This document shows positions 27,417 through 37,449 of a stretch of 64,000 bases of DNA, piece by piece. This DNA comes from Chitinophagales bacterium (GTDB lineage Bacteria > Bacteroidota > Bacteroidia > Chitinophagales > UBA10324). Position numbers and translations under genes: made by a program. The stretch is from positions 65,004-129,003 of the forward strand of contig JANWXQ010000020.1 of NCBI GenBank assembly GCA_025057275.1, given 5' to 3'. The notes beneath the pieces were generated by a model. It saw only the letters and a program-made list of their open reading frames with translations, was not told the DNA's origin and did no database searches. Position 1 is the stretch's first letter. The number at the start of each line of letters is the position of its first letter.

Positions 27417-28721
27417 TTATTTATCAATGACTTCATCCAGCAAAATACCCTTGACGCCGCCCAACAGCCGGTCCATCAGGTTTTGAATCCGGTTTCCTTT
27501 TTCCTTCCGTGGGGATCCGGATGACTCAGCCGCTTCATCGGTTGGCTGCAAAGACGGCTGCTGCGCATAATGGCGGTATCCATTGATCACCAGTCCCACG
27601 CATGTGGAATACATCGGGTGCTTCAGCTCATCGCCCGGCATCGGAGCCAGATATTCAGTCGGAATGCCGATGCGGGTCCCCAATCCGGTGACGTACTCTG
27701 CCAGTTGCACCAGATTCTTTAGTTGGGCTCCGCCGCCGGTAATCACCATGCCGGCAACCAGTTTTCGCTTGAAGCCGGACCGCTCAATCTCATCATCCAC
27801 CAGCTCCAGAATTTCTTCCATGCGGGCATTTATGATGTTGGCCAGATTGCGTACGGAAATTTCCTTGGCCGGGCGACCCCGAATGCCGGGTATGGAAATG
27901 ATCTGATTATCCATTTCCGCTGAAGCGATGGCGCTGCCGAACCGCCGCTTGAGTTTTTCGGCCTGGTCGCGTGTAACGCGGCATCCTTCTATGATATCAT
28001 CCGTAATCACATTACCACCAAACGGAATGACACAGGTATGCCGGATAATGTGGTCATGAAAAATGGCCACATCGGTGGTTCCGCCGCCGATATCCACGAG
28101 CACCACACCGGCTTCTTTTTCTTCTTCATCCAAAACGGCGGCTGCACTGGCCAAAGGTTCCAGAATCAGTTCTTTCAGATGCAACCCGCACTTGTTCACG
28201 CAGCGCAGGATGTTTTGCGCGGCACTGATCTGACCGGTGATGATGTGAAAGTTAGCTTCCAGGCGCACGCCGCACATGCCTACGGGATCCTTGATGTTGG
28301 GTTCGTTATCGACAATAAACTCCTGAGGCAGCACATGAATAATGCGATCTCCGGGATTGACTACCATCTTGTGCATATCGTCGGTAAGCTGCCGGATATC
28401 CTCGGCGCTGATTTCCGATTCTCCGTCTTTGCGCACCAGCAGGCCGCGGTGCTGCATGCTGCGGATGTGCTGACCGGCTATGCCTACAAAAACCTCGCGG
28501 ATTTCCACCTGCGAAGCCTCGGTGGCCTGTTTGACTGCCCGTTCGATAGAATCTACCGTTCGCTCGATGTTGGAAATCATTCCGCGCTGCACCCCCAGTG
28601 AGTCGGCATGACCCATACCCAGCACCTCAAAACGGTCGCCCTGCCGGCGGGCCACGATGACACAAATTTTTGTTGTGCCGATATCCAGCCCTACAACGAT
28701 TGGTTCTCTGTTCATGAACAT
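27417..28721 (-). CDS. ftsA: Cell-division protein FtsA
   Basis: Actin-like ATPase that anchors FtsZ to the inner membrane. The 434-residue protein has phosphate-binding IVVGLDIGTTKICVIV near the N-terminus, the SHS2/1C region, VLVDIGGGTTDVAIF and the adenosine motif VITGGGAQLKNLV. The C-terminal end (NLMDRLLGGVKGILLDE) can form the amphipathic membrane helix. Its ATG at 28721 shares a base with the ftsQ stop (TGATG); a second ATG two codons later is equally possible. FtsQ, FtsA and FtsZ are encoded consecutively as in most bacteria. Confidence 0.95.
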   Translation of the reverse strand: MFMNREPIVVGLDIGTTKICVIVARRQGDRFEVLGMGHADSLGVQRGMISNIERTVDSIERAVKQATEASQVEIREVFVGIAGQHIRSMQHRGLLVRKDGESEISAEDIRQLTDDMHKMVVNPGDRIIHVLPQEFIVDNEPNIKDPVGMCGVRLEANFHIITGQISAAQNILRCVNKCGLHLKELILEPLASAAAVLDEEEKEAGVVLVDIGGGTTDVAIFHDHIIRHTCVIPFGGNVITDDIIEGCRVTRDQAEKLKRRFGSAIASAEMDNQIISIPGIRGRPAKEISVRNLANIINARMEEILELVDDEIERSGFKRKLVAGMVITGGGAQLKNLVQLAEYVTGLGTRIGIPTEYLAPMPGDELKHPMYSTCVGLVINGYRHYAQQPSLQPTDEAAESSGSPRKEKGNRIQNLMDRLLGGVKGILLDEVIDK

Positions 28722-29566
28722 CAGTTTGCGTTAATAGAAAAAGGTTTGAAGCTGGCGTTCGCCTTTTCCTGAGCCTGAGCGGCTGAGTGGCTGCGGCGGG
28801 AGCAATACACCTGCTGATGAAACCGGACATCAACCCGGTCGTAATCGTCCCAACGGCCCGAACGCATCAGCTCCCGGTACAGCGGGCGGATCTTACCCAG
28901 TTTTTCATTCAGGTGTTCGGCATCGCCAATCACGATGCGGTGCTTGCCGTGAAAAGGAATGAGCTCAAAATCGCCATCAGCATTGCGATGAATCTGCTCC
29001 ACCAGGGCAAGCAGAAACGTATCGCTTCGCACCTGCCGGACGATTTTTAGCACCCCATCGGTAAACAAGCTATCATCTTTTTTGTTAATGCCCTGCCCCT
29101 GGCGCCATTCCCGCGTGGCTACCGGTACCCTTGCCGTAAATTTATCGCTGCGTGGTAGGCGGCTGCCGGATTCATCCAAATAGTAACTCACACCATGGCT
29201 GTTGATTATCCTGATAACGGGAAGTTTTTGCCGCACGCGCACGCACAACCGGTTTTGTGCATCAACGAATACCTGCGCCCCGGCCACATAGGGCTGAAGG
29301 AGTAATTCCTGTTCCAGCTCTGCCGTGCGCAGGCTACGCACCGGCATGCCACCTTCTGCAGCAATCTGCTTGGCAGCAAGCCAGCCGATAAGCTCGGTCT
29401 CATCCACAAAGGAAATTTCCTCCGGCCCGGTCACAATCGCATGTACCCCTGAGGTCCGGGGCATGGCCTGATGCTGCACCGCAGCGGTGAGCACTGCCAG
29501 CACGAAGAAAGCAAGAACCATCAGGCCGACAGTCTGAAACAGCTTATACCAGCGGTTGCGTTGCAT
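28721..29566 (-). CDS. ftsQ: Cell-division protein FtsQ/DivIB-like
   Basis: A 281-residue single-pass membrane protein: short cytoplasmic N-terminus (MQRNRWYKLFQ), one transmembrane helix (about residues 12-30), then a periplasmic domain. The first part of that domain fits a weak POTRA-like fold (IVTGPEEISFVDETELIGWL). Sequence conservation of FtsQ is low, so the assignment rests on size, topology and its place between murC and ftsA. It connects early and late division proteins. Spacing to murC is 11 nt and it overlaps ftsA by 1 nt. Confidence 0.85.
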   Translation of the reverse strand: MQRNRWYKLFQTVGLMVLAFFVLAVLTAAVQHQAMPRTSGVHAIVTGPEEISFVDETELIGWLAAKQIAAEGGMPVRSLRTAELEQELLLQPYVAGAQVFVDAQNRLCVRVRQKLPVIRIINSHGVSYYLDESGSRLPRSDKFTARVPVATREWRQGQGINKKDDSLFTDGVLKIVRQVRSDTFLLALVEQIHRNADGDFELIPFHGKHRIVIGDAEHLNEKLGKIRPLYRELMRSGRWDDYDRVDVRFHQQVYCSRRSHSAAQAQEKANASFKPFSINAN

Positions 29567-29577
29567 AATAGATTTTA

Positions 29578-30933
29578 TTAAAGTTTATCTAGAAAAGATG
29601 CCAACTTATCAACGAGCTCTTCAATGTCGCCGGCACCCACTGTGGTCAGCACCTCGGGCGGCTGTTGCCGAAGCAGGTCAAACAAATCGTTTTTCTCGCT
29701 CAGCTGCACCTCAGGGCCGCTGATCAGCGGAACCAGCATGGACGATTCTACGCCGGGTATGGGTTCTTCACGCGCCGGATAAATCGGCAAAAGAATCACC
29801 CGATCCGCCAGCGAAAGTGCCTGACCAAAGCCTTCGGCAAAGTCGCGGGTACGTGAGTAGAGATGAGGTTGAAACACGCAGGTGATGCGACGCTTTCCGC
29901 ACGTCTGACGTACGGCATTCAGAAACGCTTCCAACTCGGCCGGATGATGGGCATAGTCATCAATGAACCAATAGCGGGCCGTGCGGCGAATCCATTCAAA
30001 ACGCCGCTTAACACCGGCAAAAGTTTCCAGGCCCTGACGGATGAAGTCCGGAGTGACACCCAGGTGCAGGGCTACTGCAGCCGCACCCACAGCATTCTCT
30101 ACGTTGTATGCACCGGTCATCGGCAGTTGGATGCCGTTCAGCCTGCCCTCCGGCCAAACCAGATCGAACTGCTGGCCCGTTTCAGTATTTATCCGGTTTT
30201 CGGCCCATACATCCACTTCTCCCTGCAGGCCATAATACCGGATATTGAAAATGTTTACGTACGGCAGAAAGGCAAGTCCAGGACGGGTTACCAGTAAACC
30301 TGAAGGCTTCAGCCGGCTGGCAAATTCACCAAACGAACGCACCACTTCCTCCGACGATTCATAGATATCCAGATGATCTGCATCGCAAGAAGTAACCAGG
30401 GCCACCTCAGGCCGCAGTTTCAGGAACGACCGGTCGTATTCATCGGCTTCCACCACACACAGTTCAGAGGTGCCGAACAGAAAGTTCGACCCGTAGTTGC
30501 GGGCAATGCCTCCCAGAAAAGCGGTGCAGTCTTTGCCGCTACATTTCAATAGATGCGCCAGCAACGCCGAGGTAGTGGTTTTTCCATGCGTGCCGGCGAC
30601 GGCCACAGTAACCATCTCGGCAGTTATCCACTGCAAGACCTCAGCCCGCTTCATGACCGGATAATCGTGCTTTCGGTAATAATCCAGTTCGGCATGTTCT
30701 TCGGGTACGGCTGGCGTATAAACCACCAGGTCGGCTTCCTTCATGACTTTGCCGATATCTTCCTCGTAATGGATGTTCATGCCTTCCTGCTCCAGTTGCC
30801 GGGTCAGTGCTGTGCACACCCGGTCGTATCCGCTGACGGCAGCACCACGGGCCCGGAAATAGCGCGCCAAAGCACTCATGCCAATCCCTCCGATTCCGAT
30901 AAAGGCAATGTGGCGTATGTTCTGCAGGTTCAT
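29578..30933 (-). CDS. murC: UDP-N-acetylmuramate-L-alanine ligase
   Basis: Adds L-alanine to UDP-MurNAc, the first amino acid of the peptidoglycan stem peptide. The 451-residue Mur ligase begins IAFIGIGGIGMSALARYF, has the ATP loop VAGTHGKTTTSALLAHL, the EADEYDRSFL region and the C-terminal domain with DDYAHHPAELEAFL. The length is typical. It overlaps murG by 4 nt (ATGA), consistent with translational coupling within the dcw cluster. Confidence 0.97.
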   Translation of the reverse strand: MNLQNIRHIAFIGIGGIGMSALARYFRARGAAVSGYDRVCTALTRQLEQEGMNIHYEEDIGKVMKEADLVVYTPAVPEEHAELDYYRKHDYPVMKRAEVLQWITAEMVTVAVAGTHGKTTTSALLAHLLKCSGKDCTAFLGGIARNYGSNFLFGTSELCVVEADEYDRSFLKLRPEVALVTSCDADHLDIYESSEEVVRSFGEFASRLKPSGLLVTRPGLAFLPYVNIFNIRYYGLQGEVDVWAENRINTETGQQFDLVWPEGRLNGIQLPMTGAYNVENAVGAAAVALHLGVTPDFIRQGLETFAGVKRRFEWIRRTARYWFIDDYAHHPAELEAFLNAVRQTCGKRRITCVFQPHLYSRTRDFAEGFGQALSLADRVILLPIYPAREEPIPGVESSMLVPLISGPEVQLSEKNDLFDLLRQQPPEVLTTVGAGDIEELVDKLASFLDKL

Positions 30934-32051
30934 GAGGCAGTTTGGTTTGAGGTTACCACCAGGTTCCAGATTTCCTGAGCTATGGCCTTATCGGCAAAGG
31001 GCCGGGCCAGCGTGGCTATGCGTTGGCTCAGACGGTGCCGCAAAGGCTCATCGGCCATCAGATGCAGGAGCGTATCCACCAGTTGGCTCAACGCATCGGC
31101 ATCTGCAATCATGAGAGCAGCCTGTTGTTCAACCAGGGCCTCAGCATTGCGGCGTTGGTGGTCTTCAGCCACATGAGGCGAAGGCACCAGAATAGCTGCT
31201 TTACCGGTCAGGCATAGCTCCGCAATGGCCAACGCCCCGGCACGGGAAACCACCACATCGGCGGCAGCATAGGCGGCTCTCATGTCGCGGATAAAGGCCT
31301 GCACGCGCACGGTTTTCGTATTGAGCTTTTCAAAATGTTTATATTTCTCGTAATAGTTGGCGCCTGTCTGCCACATCACCTGAATACCTGAGGCCAGCAA
31401 ACGGTCTATGCCGGCAGCAAGACTTTGGTTGAGCGTTGCTGCGCCCAGGCTACCGCCCACAATCAGGGCCACCGGCTTGTCGGGCAAGAGGCCCAGGGAT
31501 GCCCGTGCTTCAGCCGGATTCATGGGCTCAGTGAGTTCCCGGCGAACCGGATTTCCTGTGATCACCAGCTTATGCGCGGGAAAGAAACGCTCCATGCCCT
31601 CGTAAGCCACGCAGATTTTTTTTGCCCATCGCCCCAACAGGCGATTGGTAAGACCCGCATAGGAATTCTGCTCCTGAATTACAGAAGGAATACCAGCCAC
31701 TGCAGCCGCTGCCAAAACCGGAAGACTGGCATAACCACCTACGCCGGCCACCACCTGCGGCCGGTATTGGCGCAACAGCCTCCAGGCCTTCACCACGCTG
31801 ACCAGAACGCGCCAGGGCAGCAGCAGATTGCGCCAGTCCCATCGTCGCTGCAGCCCGGAAATCGGTAAGCCTATAATCCGAAAGCCTGCTTCCGGCACGA
31901 CCCGCATTTCCAGACGGCCCTCTGCACCCACAAAAAGCAGGTCGATGCCAGGATAATTCTGCTGCAGCGCCTGCGCAATGGCCAGGGCCGGAAATACATG
32001 TCCTCCGGTTCCACCGCCGCTAATCACCACTCTCACTGTTTGCGGGTTCAT
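30930..32051 (-). CDS. murG: UDP-GlcNAc:lipid I N-acetylglucosaminyltransferase
   Basis: Converts lipid I to lipid II at the cytoplasmic face of the inner membrane. The 373-residue GT-B fold protein has VVISGGGTGGHVFPALAIAQ at the N-terminus, VAGVGGYASLPVLAAA, and the C-terminal donor-site region RAGALAIAELCLTGKAAIL with PSPHVAEDHQRRNA. Length is normal. It overlaps ftsW by 32 nt at its start and murC by 4 nt at its end. Confidence 0.97.
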   Translation of the reverse strand: MNPQTVRVVISGGGTGGHVFPALAIAQALQQNYPGIDLLFVGAEGRLEMRVVPEAGFRIIGLPISGLQRRWDWRNLLLPWRVLVSVVKAWRLLRQYRPQVVAGVGGYASLPVLAAAAVAGIPSVIQEQNSYAGLTNRLLGRWAKKICVAYEGMERFFPAHKLVITGNPVRRELTEPMNPAEARASLGLLPDKPVALIVGGSLGAATLNQSLAAGIDRLLASGIQVMWQTGANYYEKYKHFEKLNTKTVRVQAFIRDMRAAYAAADVVVSRAGALAIAELCLTGKAAILVPSPHVAEDHQRRNAEALVEQQAALMIADADALSQLVDTLLHLMADEPLRHRLSQRIATLARPFADKAIAQEIWNLVVTSNQTAS

Positions 32052-33189
32052 GGTTTTGCTCTGTGGCCCGGCTCACACTCAGAATGATGCCCACTGCCAG
32101 GCTGGTAAACAAAATGGAAGTGCCCCCCATACTGATCAGGGGCAGCGTTACGCCGGTGGTAGGCAACAGATGCACTACCACAGCCATGTTGATCAGCGCC
32201 TGCCCGACGATAGCCACGCTGAGCCCAATGACCAGATAGGCGCCGAAAAAACCCGTACTTCGCCGGGCTATCTGAATGCAGCGCAACAGAAAAAAGAGAT
32301 ACAACAAAATCAGCATAACTCCTCCGATCAGACCGTATTCCTCCACGATAATGGCATAGATAAAATCCGAATATGGACTGGGCAGAAAGTTTCGCTGAAT
32401 GCTGTTGCCCGGACCCACTCCCAATAGCCCTCCGTGAGCAATGGCCATCTTGGCCTGCTGCACCTGATAGGGCTCTTCGCTTCGTTCGGTAAACGATTCC
32501 AGCCGGCTGCTCCAGGTATCCACCCGGGTGCTGAAGGGGGTCAGATGATCCAGCAAAAGCAAAAATCCGAGCAGCAGCACCGCCAGCAGCAACACCGAAC
32601 CCAGGTACAACACCGGAACCCGGCCGACGAACATCAGCGTCATGCAGGTAACCAGCAGAATGCTTGCTGTGGAAAAATTGGAAGGAGCGATTAACCCGCA
32701 AACCAGTAGCACCGGAAGCACAAGAGGAAGAAATCCATTGCGGAAATCATGCAATTGATCTTTGTTCACCACAAGCATTCGTGCCACGTACAGAATCAGG
32801 GCCAGACGGGCCAGATCGGACGTCTGAAAGGAAATGTTGATCACCGGGATGGTCAACCAGCGACGCGCATCGTTTATTTCCTGACCAAACAAAAGGGTTA
32901 TCACCAGTAAAGGCACCGACAACAGCAACAGCAGTTGAGCGATGCGCGAAAAAAAGGGAAAGGGAATGCGGTGCGTAACATACATCAGTCCCAGGCCGGT
33001 AAGAATCATGAGCAACTGACGCAGCATGTAGTATTCCATATTTCCCCCCTGAACCCGAAAGGCCAGCGTGCCGGTGGAGCTGTACACGGCCAGCATAGAC
33101 ACCAAAAACAGCACGACCACCACCAGCCAGATGTAGCGGTCACCGCCGGTCTGACGAAAAACGCGCTGCACCGATTGTTCTACCTGCAT
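32020..33189 (-). CDS. ftsW: Septal peptidoglycan polymerase FtsW (SEDS family)
   Basis: Multi-pass SEDS-family glycosyltransferase that polymerises lipid II at the septum with a partner transpeptidase. The 389-residue protein shows about ten hydrophobic segments, the early SMLAVYSSTGTLAF stretch and the conserved YPSDFIYAIIVEEYG-like motif (here PYSDFIYAIIVEEYGLIGG). The C-terminal helix region contains PTTGVTLPLISMGGTS. Within the dcw cluster this identity is preferred over RodA. The gene ends 32 nt inside murG. Confidence 0.94.
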   Translation of the reverse strand: MQVEQSVQRVFRQTGGDRYIWLVVVVLFLVSMLAVYSSTGTLAFRVQGGNMEYYMLRQLLMILTGLGLMYVTHRIPFPFFSRIAQLLLLLSVPLLVITLLFGQEINDARRWLTIPVINISFQTSDLARLALILYVARMLVVNKDQLHDFRNGFLPLVLPVLLVCGLIAPSNFSTASILLVTCMTLMFVGRVPVLYLGSVLLLAVLLLGFLLLLDHLTPFSTRVDTWSSRLESFTERSEEPYQVQQAKMAIAHGGLLGVGPGNSIQRNFLPSPYSDFIYAIIVEEYGLIGGVMLILLYLFFLLRCIQIARRSTGFFGAYLVIGLSVAIVGQALINMAVVVHLLPTTGVTLPLISMGGTSILFTSLAVGIILSVSRATEQNHEPANSESGD

Positions 33190-33198
33190 ACGGTCTGA

Positions 33199-34530
33199 TC
33201 AGAGTTCCCTGACGTTTTCCTTGAACTGACGGCCGCGCTCTTCGTAATTCTCAAACAAATCAAAACTGGCGCAGGCGGGTGAGAGCAACACGCAATCTCC
33301 CGGCGCCGACAGATGAAAAGCAGCCTTTACGGCATCCCTCATGTTGTTGGTGTTTACAATCAGATCCACACACGTGCTGAATGCCTCGTGCAGCTTGCGG
33401 TTGTCTGCACCCAGACACACCAGCGCTTTCACCTTTTTGCGAACCAGGTCCTGCAATACGCTGTAGTCATTTCCCTTATCCACCCCGCCGGCAATCCAGA
33501 TAATGGGTTTGCTGATGCTTTCCAGCGCATACCAGGCTGCATTGACGCTGGTCGCTTTGGAGTCGTTGATAAACTCCACTCCCTTTATGTCGGCCACCCA
33601 TTCCAGACGGTGCTCCAACGACTTAAAATCGCTTAGCGCCTCGCGGATCAATTCGCTTTTGATGTCAAACAGCCGGGCAACGATGCCTGCGGCCATGGAG
33701 TTGTACACATTGTGCTTACCCCGTAATGCTAATTGTTGTAACGGCATGGTGAAGGTTTGTTTGGTTAGAGAAAAAAAAATGTGTTCGTCCTGCCGCCAGG
33801 CACCCTGCGACAGGTGTTGATGTTGCGAAAACGTCAGTTGTTGGGCCCGGATGGTATGACGCCGTATGCCCTCCTGTGTTTGTTCATCGTCGGCGCAATA
33901 CACCAGAAAATCCTGTTCGTCCTGAGCCTGCGTAATGCGGAATTTGGTATCGGCATACCGTTGCACGCTGTATTCGTACCGGTCCAGATGATTGGACGTG
34001 ATGTTGGTGATGACGGCCACATACGGTTTGAACGCATAACAGTCTTCCAGTTGAAAACTGCTGACCTCAACCACATAGCAGGCAGCATCGCGTTCGGCGC
34101 GCTGGGCGGCAAAGCTTTTTCCTATGTTGCCCACCAGGGCTGCATCCAGTCCTGCCCGGCGCAGGATATGCCAGATCAGTGAGACCGTGGTGGATTTGCC
34201 ATTGGTTCCGGTAACGGCAATGATGGGCGAACGGGTGTAGCGCGCGGCAAATTCAATCTCCCCGATAATCGGAATGCCGCATTGCCGCGCATACTGCACA
34301 GGCGGCGCCTTGGGCGGAATGCCGGGGCTTTTGATGATCAGCTGTGCCTGCTCCAGCAGCGGCAGGTGATGACCTCCTTCCTCAAAAGGCACTCCCATCT
34401 GCTGCAGCTCGTGCCGGCGCTCGGGCCGGATCGCTCCGCTGTCGGATACGAGCACTTCGAATCCGAGCTGCTGCGCCAACCGGGCTGCCCCAACCCCGCT
34501 TTCACCGGCTCCCAACACGACGATCTTCAT
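33199..34530 (-). CDS. murD: UDP-N-acetylmuramoyl-L-alanine-D-glutamate ligase
   Basis: Adds D-glutamate to UDP-MurNAc-L-Ala. The 443-residue Mur ligase has VVLGAGESGVGAARLA at the N-terminus, the ATP loop VTGTNGKSTTVSLIWHIL, NHLDRYEY and the C-terminal motif FINDSKATSVNAAWYAL. Length is typical. Its ATG overlaps by 4 nt the stop of a small basic ORF that separates it from mraY. Confidence 0.97.
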   Translation of the reverse strand: MKIVVLGAGESGVGAARLAQQLGFEVLVSDSGAIRPERRHELQQMGVPFEEGGHHLPLLEQAQLIIKSPGIPPKAPPVQYARQCGIPIIGEIEFAARYTRSPIIAVTGTNGKSTTVSLIWHILRRAGLDAALVGNIGKSFAAQRAERDAACYVVEVSSFQLEDCYAFKPYVAVITNITSNHLDRYEYSVQRYADTKFRITQAQDEQDFLVYCADDEQTQEGIRRHTIRAQQLTFSQHQHLSQGAWRQDEHIFFSLTKQTFTMPLQQLALRGKHNVYNSMAAGIVARLFDIKSELIREALSDFKSLEHRLEWVADIKGVEFINDSKATSVNAAWYALESISKPIIWIAGGVDKGNDYSVLQDLVRKKVKALVCLGADNRKLHEAFSTCVDLIVNTNNMRDAVKAAFHLSAPGDCVLLSPACASFDLFENYEERGRQFKENVREL

Positions 34531-34715
34531 TGCTCCGTTTGATTGGATGGGTTCTTCCGGGTTTGGGCTTCCCGTATCATGGCGATCTGGCGGCTGATGC
34601 GACGCACCTGCTTCTTTCGCCAGCGGCGAAGCCGCCGCGCCGTGCGCTGCAGCAAAGCCTCCCGCTGCTTATCGTTCAGGCTTGGCCAATCCAGCATCGT
34701 ATGCTTTTTTTCCAT
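34527..34715 (-). CDS. Small basic protein between mraY and murD, unknown
   Basis: A 62-codon reading frame filling the gap between mraY and murD. The ATG at 34715 follows the mraY stop by 5 nt, and its TGA overlaps the murD ATG by 4 nt, exactly the spacing pattern of the surrounding genes. The peptide is highly basic: the middle, from about residue 18 to 46, is an Arg/Lys-rich amphipathic-looking helix (RRLRRWRKKQVRRISRQ). No signal peptide or transmembrane segment is present. The frame extends upstream inside mraY, but that part is a shadow. I do not recognise the family. It could be a real small dcw protein that contacts membrane lipids or nucleic acid, or a chance frame kept open by overlap; the tight spacing favours a real gene. 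Confidence 0.55.
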   Translation of the reverse strand: MEKKHTMLDWPSLNDKQREALLQRTARRLRRWRKKQVRRISRQIAMIREAQTRKNPSNQTEQ

Positions 34716-34720
34716 ATGCT

Positions 34721-35956
34721 TTAGCGCATTTTCAGGGTTACCAGCGTCAGCACAGCCAGCAGCATGCCGACAATCCAAAACCGGACTACGATTTTCGGCT
34801 CTGCATACCCCAGCATCTGATAGTGATGATGCAGCGGCGCCATCCGGAATACGCGCCGGCCTGCCCCATAGCGCCATTTGGTGTATTTGAAATACCCCAC
34901 CTGAATGATCACCGACAGATTTTCTACCAGGAAAATGCCGCACAGCAGCGGCAGCAACAGTTCCTTTCGCACCGTAATGGCCAGCGTAGCAATGATGCCA
35001 CCCAGTGCCAGCGATCCCGTGTCGCCCATAAACACCTGGGCCGGATAGGCATTGTACCAGAGAAATCCGACACAGGCACCGATAAAGGCAGCAGAAAAAA
35101 TGACCAGCTCGCCACTGTCAGGGATATACATGATATTTAAGTAATCCGCCAGTAAAATGTTGCCCGATACATATGCAAAAATTCCTAACGTACCCCCAAC
35201 TATGGCCGATACCCCTGTAGCCAGGCCGTCAATGCCATCGGTCAGATTCGTGGCATTGGAAACGGCTGTGATAATCAGCACGACCACGAGTATGTACACG
35301 ATCCAGGTGTAGCGCTCCCAGGAGTCACGAAACCATCCCAGCAATCGCCCATAGTTGAATTCATGATTTTTGACAAAGGGGATGGTGGTAATCGGCAACT
35401 TGGCGTCCACATATTGCGCCGATGCGCGGGCCACCCATGTGGACTGCGGCGCTGTTTGTTGCGGATTGACCAGCGGTCGGCGCACCACCACATCGGAATG
35501 GAAATACAACACCGAACCCACCACGATCCCCAGGGTAATCTGACCGAACAGCTTCGACCAGGCCGTTAAACCGCGCTTGTCTTTCTTAAAAACTTTAATA
35601 TAATCGTCTATAAATCCGATCAGGCCACACCACACCGTAGTGACCAGCAGCAGGATGACATAAATGTTGTGCAGCTTGGCGAACAACAGAGTGGGCAACA
35701 AAATGGCCGCCAGAATAATCAGCCCTCCCATCGTGGGAGTGCCTTCCTTTTCTGCCTGACCCTGCAGACCCAGATCGCGGATGCGTTCTCCAACCTGCCT
35801 GCGTTGGAGCAACCGGAGCATCCACTTGCCGAAAACCAGCGTAATGAGCAGCGACAGAATAATGGCCATTCCCGCCCGGAAGGAGATGTAGCCAAACAGG
35901 CCGGCCCCAGGCAGGTCAAACCGCTCATCCAGGAAATCAAACAGATAGTAGAACAT
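34721..35956 (-). CDS. mraY: Phospho-N-acetylmuramoyl-pentapeptide transferase
   Basis: Inner-membrane enzyme that transfers phospho-MurNAc-pentapeptide to undecaprenyl phosphate to form lipid I. The 411-residue protein has about ten transmembrane segments with the expected motifs: [56 protein letters not shown] and the [13 protein letters not shown] loop, and ends with [14 protein letters not shown]. It is somewhat longer than the E. coli enzyme (360) because of an extra periplasmic loop (about residues 180-210), as in other Bacteroidota. It lies 20 nt downstream of murE. Confidence 0.97.
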   Translation of the reverse strand: MFYYLFDFLDERFDLPGAGLFGYISFRAGMAIILSLLITLVFGKWMLRLLQRRQVGERIRDLGLQGQAEKEGTPTMGGLIILAAILLPTLLFAKLHNIYVILLLVTTVWCGLIGFIDDYIKVFKKDKRGLTAWSKLFGQITLGIVVGSVLYFHSDVVVRRPLVNPQQTAPQSTWVARASAQYVDAKLPITTIPFVKNHEFNYGRLLGWFRDSWERYTWIVYILVVVLIITAVSNATNLTDGIDGLATGVSAIVGGTLGIFAYVSGNILLADYLNIMYIPDSGELVIFSAAFIGACVGFLWYNAYPAQVFMGDTGSLALGGIIATLAITVRKELLLPLLCGIFLVENLSVIIQVGYFKYTKWRYGAGRRVFRMAPLHHHYQMLGYAEPKIVVRFWIVGMLLAVLTLVTLKMR

Positions 35957-35976
35957 GACGTTCAGTTAAACAACCA

Positions 35977-37449
35977 TTAGCATTGCATGGATTTTTCTTC
36001 CAATGCCTTTTTCAGTTCATCCCAGTCATCAAAAGGATGACGCACTCCGGCGATTTCCTGATAAGGCTCATGTCCTTTTCCCGCCACCAACACCACATCG
36101 CCGGCTTGGCTTAAGGCCACCGCCGTCCGGATAGCTTCCCGCCGTTGCACAATAGTCAACACCCGCTGTCGGTCATTCACTGAAATTCCTGTCATCATTT
36201 CATCCAGAATCTGTTGCGGATCTTCCCATCGTGGATTATCGGATGTCAGAATCACCCGGTCGGCCAGTCGGGCAGCCACTGCTGCCATCAGCGGCCGTTT
36301 TTCGCGATCGCGATTACCGCCACAACCCACCACCACCAGCAGGTGGCCACTGCGTCGCACAAGCTGCCGCAGGGTTTGTAACACCTGTTCCAGGGCATCA
36401 GGCGTGTGAGCATAATCCACGATCCCGGTGATACCACCTGACACACCGCGTATTACCTGCAGGCGACCCGCAATAGGTGACAACTCACTTAACCGCTGCA
36501 AGGCCGGCTCCGCCGGCACTCCCAACAACCGCGCAACGGCATATACGGCAAGCAGATTGGAAGCATTAAAACTGCCGATCAGCCGCAGATAGACTTCCCT
36601 GCCCTCTACACGAACCAGGGTTCCGTCCAGCGATTGTTCCAATACGTTCATACGGAAGTCGGCCATACCTTTCAGGGAATAGGTATAACGGGTTGCGCGT
36701 GTGTTCTGCACCATGACCGATGCGCGCGCATCATCGGCGTTCACCAGAGCAAAGGCTTCCGCCGGTAAACCGTCAAACAGCTTCTTCTTTGCTTTGAGAT
36801 AAGCATCAAAAGTTTTGTGATAATCCAGATGGTCATGCGAAATATTGGTAAAAACACCACCGGCAAGCCGCAGCCCTGCTATGCGGTTTTGATCCAATGC
36901 ATGGGAACTGGCCTCCATAAAGCAATAGGTGCAAGCAGCTTCACGCATCTCGCTGAGCAGGCGGCTGAGTGTGATTGCTGCCGGGGTGGTGTGGGTAGCT
37001 TCCAGGACACGGTCATTTATGCGGTTTTCAATGGTGGAGATCAGCCCGCAGCGGTAGCCCAGCAATGAAAACAGTCGGTAAAGTTGGGTGGCTACTGTAG
37101 TTTTTCCGTTGGTTCCGGTTACGGCAACTACCGTCAGATGATATGAAGGAAAATCATAATAAGCTTCGGCCAGCCTGGCCAGTGCTTCTGCCGAATGGGG
37201 CACTTGCAGATAGGTAACGTTTGGATGCAGCCTTTCGGGCATGACTTCGCACAAAACCGCAACGGCCCCTGCAGCTACTGCCTGTTCAATAAAAGAATGG
37301 CCGTCCACGGTGGTGCCGCGGATGGCAGCAAACAGCGAACCCTGCTCCACAGATCGGGAATTGTCGGTAACCGAACGGATGACAACATCCGTATTGCCAC
37401 GCCGCTGCAGCGGTTCCAAAGCCGTCATCAGATCTGCCAGCCGCTTCAT
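35977..37449 (-). CDS. murE: UDP-MurNAc-L-Ala-D-Glu:meso-diaminopimelate ligase
   Basis: Adds the third residue of the stem peptide. The 490-residue Mur ligase has the N-terminal DNSRSVEQGSLFAAIRG motif, the ATP loop VTGTNGKTTVATQLYRLF and, near the C-terminus, DNPR in TSDNPRWEDPQ. That sequence is the signature of meso-diaminopimelate specificity, so the wall is predicted to be of the usual Gram-negative A1-gamma type. I chose the ATG at 37449: it overlaps the stop of the upstream penicillin-binding protein by 4 nt, and MKRLADLMTALE looks like a normal start. The frame stays open 22 codons upstream. Confidence 0.96.
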   Translation of the reverse strand: MKRLADLMTALEPLQRRGNTDVVIRSVTDNSRSVEQGSLFAAIRGTTVDGHSFIEQAVAAGAVAVLCEVMPERLHPNVTYLQVPHSAEALARLAEAYYDFPSYHLTVVAVTGTNGKTTVATQLYRLFSLLGYRCGLISTIENRINDRVLEATHTTPAAITLSRLLSEMREAACTYCFMEASSHALDQNRIAGLRLAGGVFTNISHDHLDYHKTFDAYLKAKKKLFDGLPAEAFALVNADDARASVMVQNTRATRYTYSLKGMADFRMNVLEQSLDGTLVRVEGREVYLRLIGSFNASNLLAVYAVARLLGVPAEPALQRLSELSPIAGRLQVIRGVSGGITGIVDYAHTPDALEQVLQTLRQLVRRSGHLLVVVGCGGNRDREKRPLMAAVAARLADRVILTSDNPRWEDPQQILDEMMTGISVNDRQRVLTIVQRREAIRTAVALSQAGDVVLVAGKGHEPYQEIAGVRHPFDDWDELKKALEEKSMQC

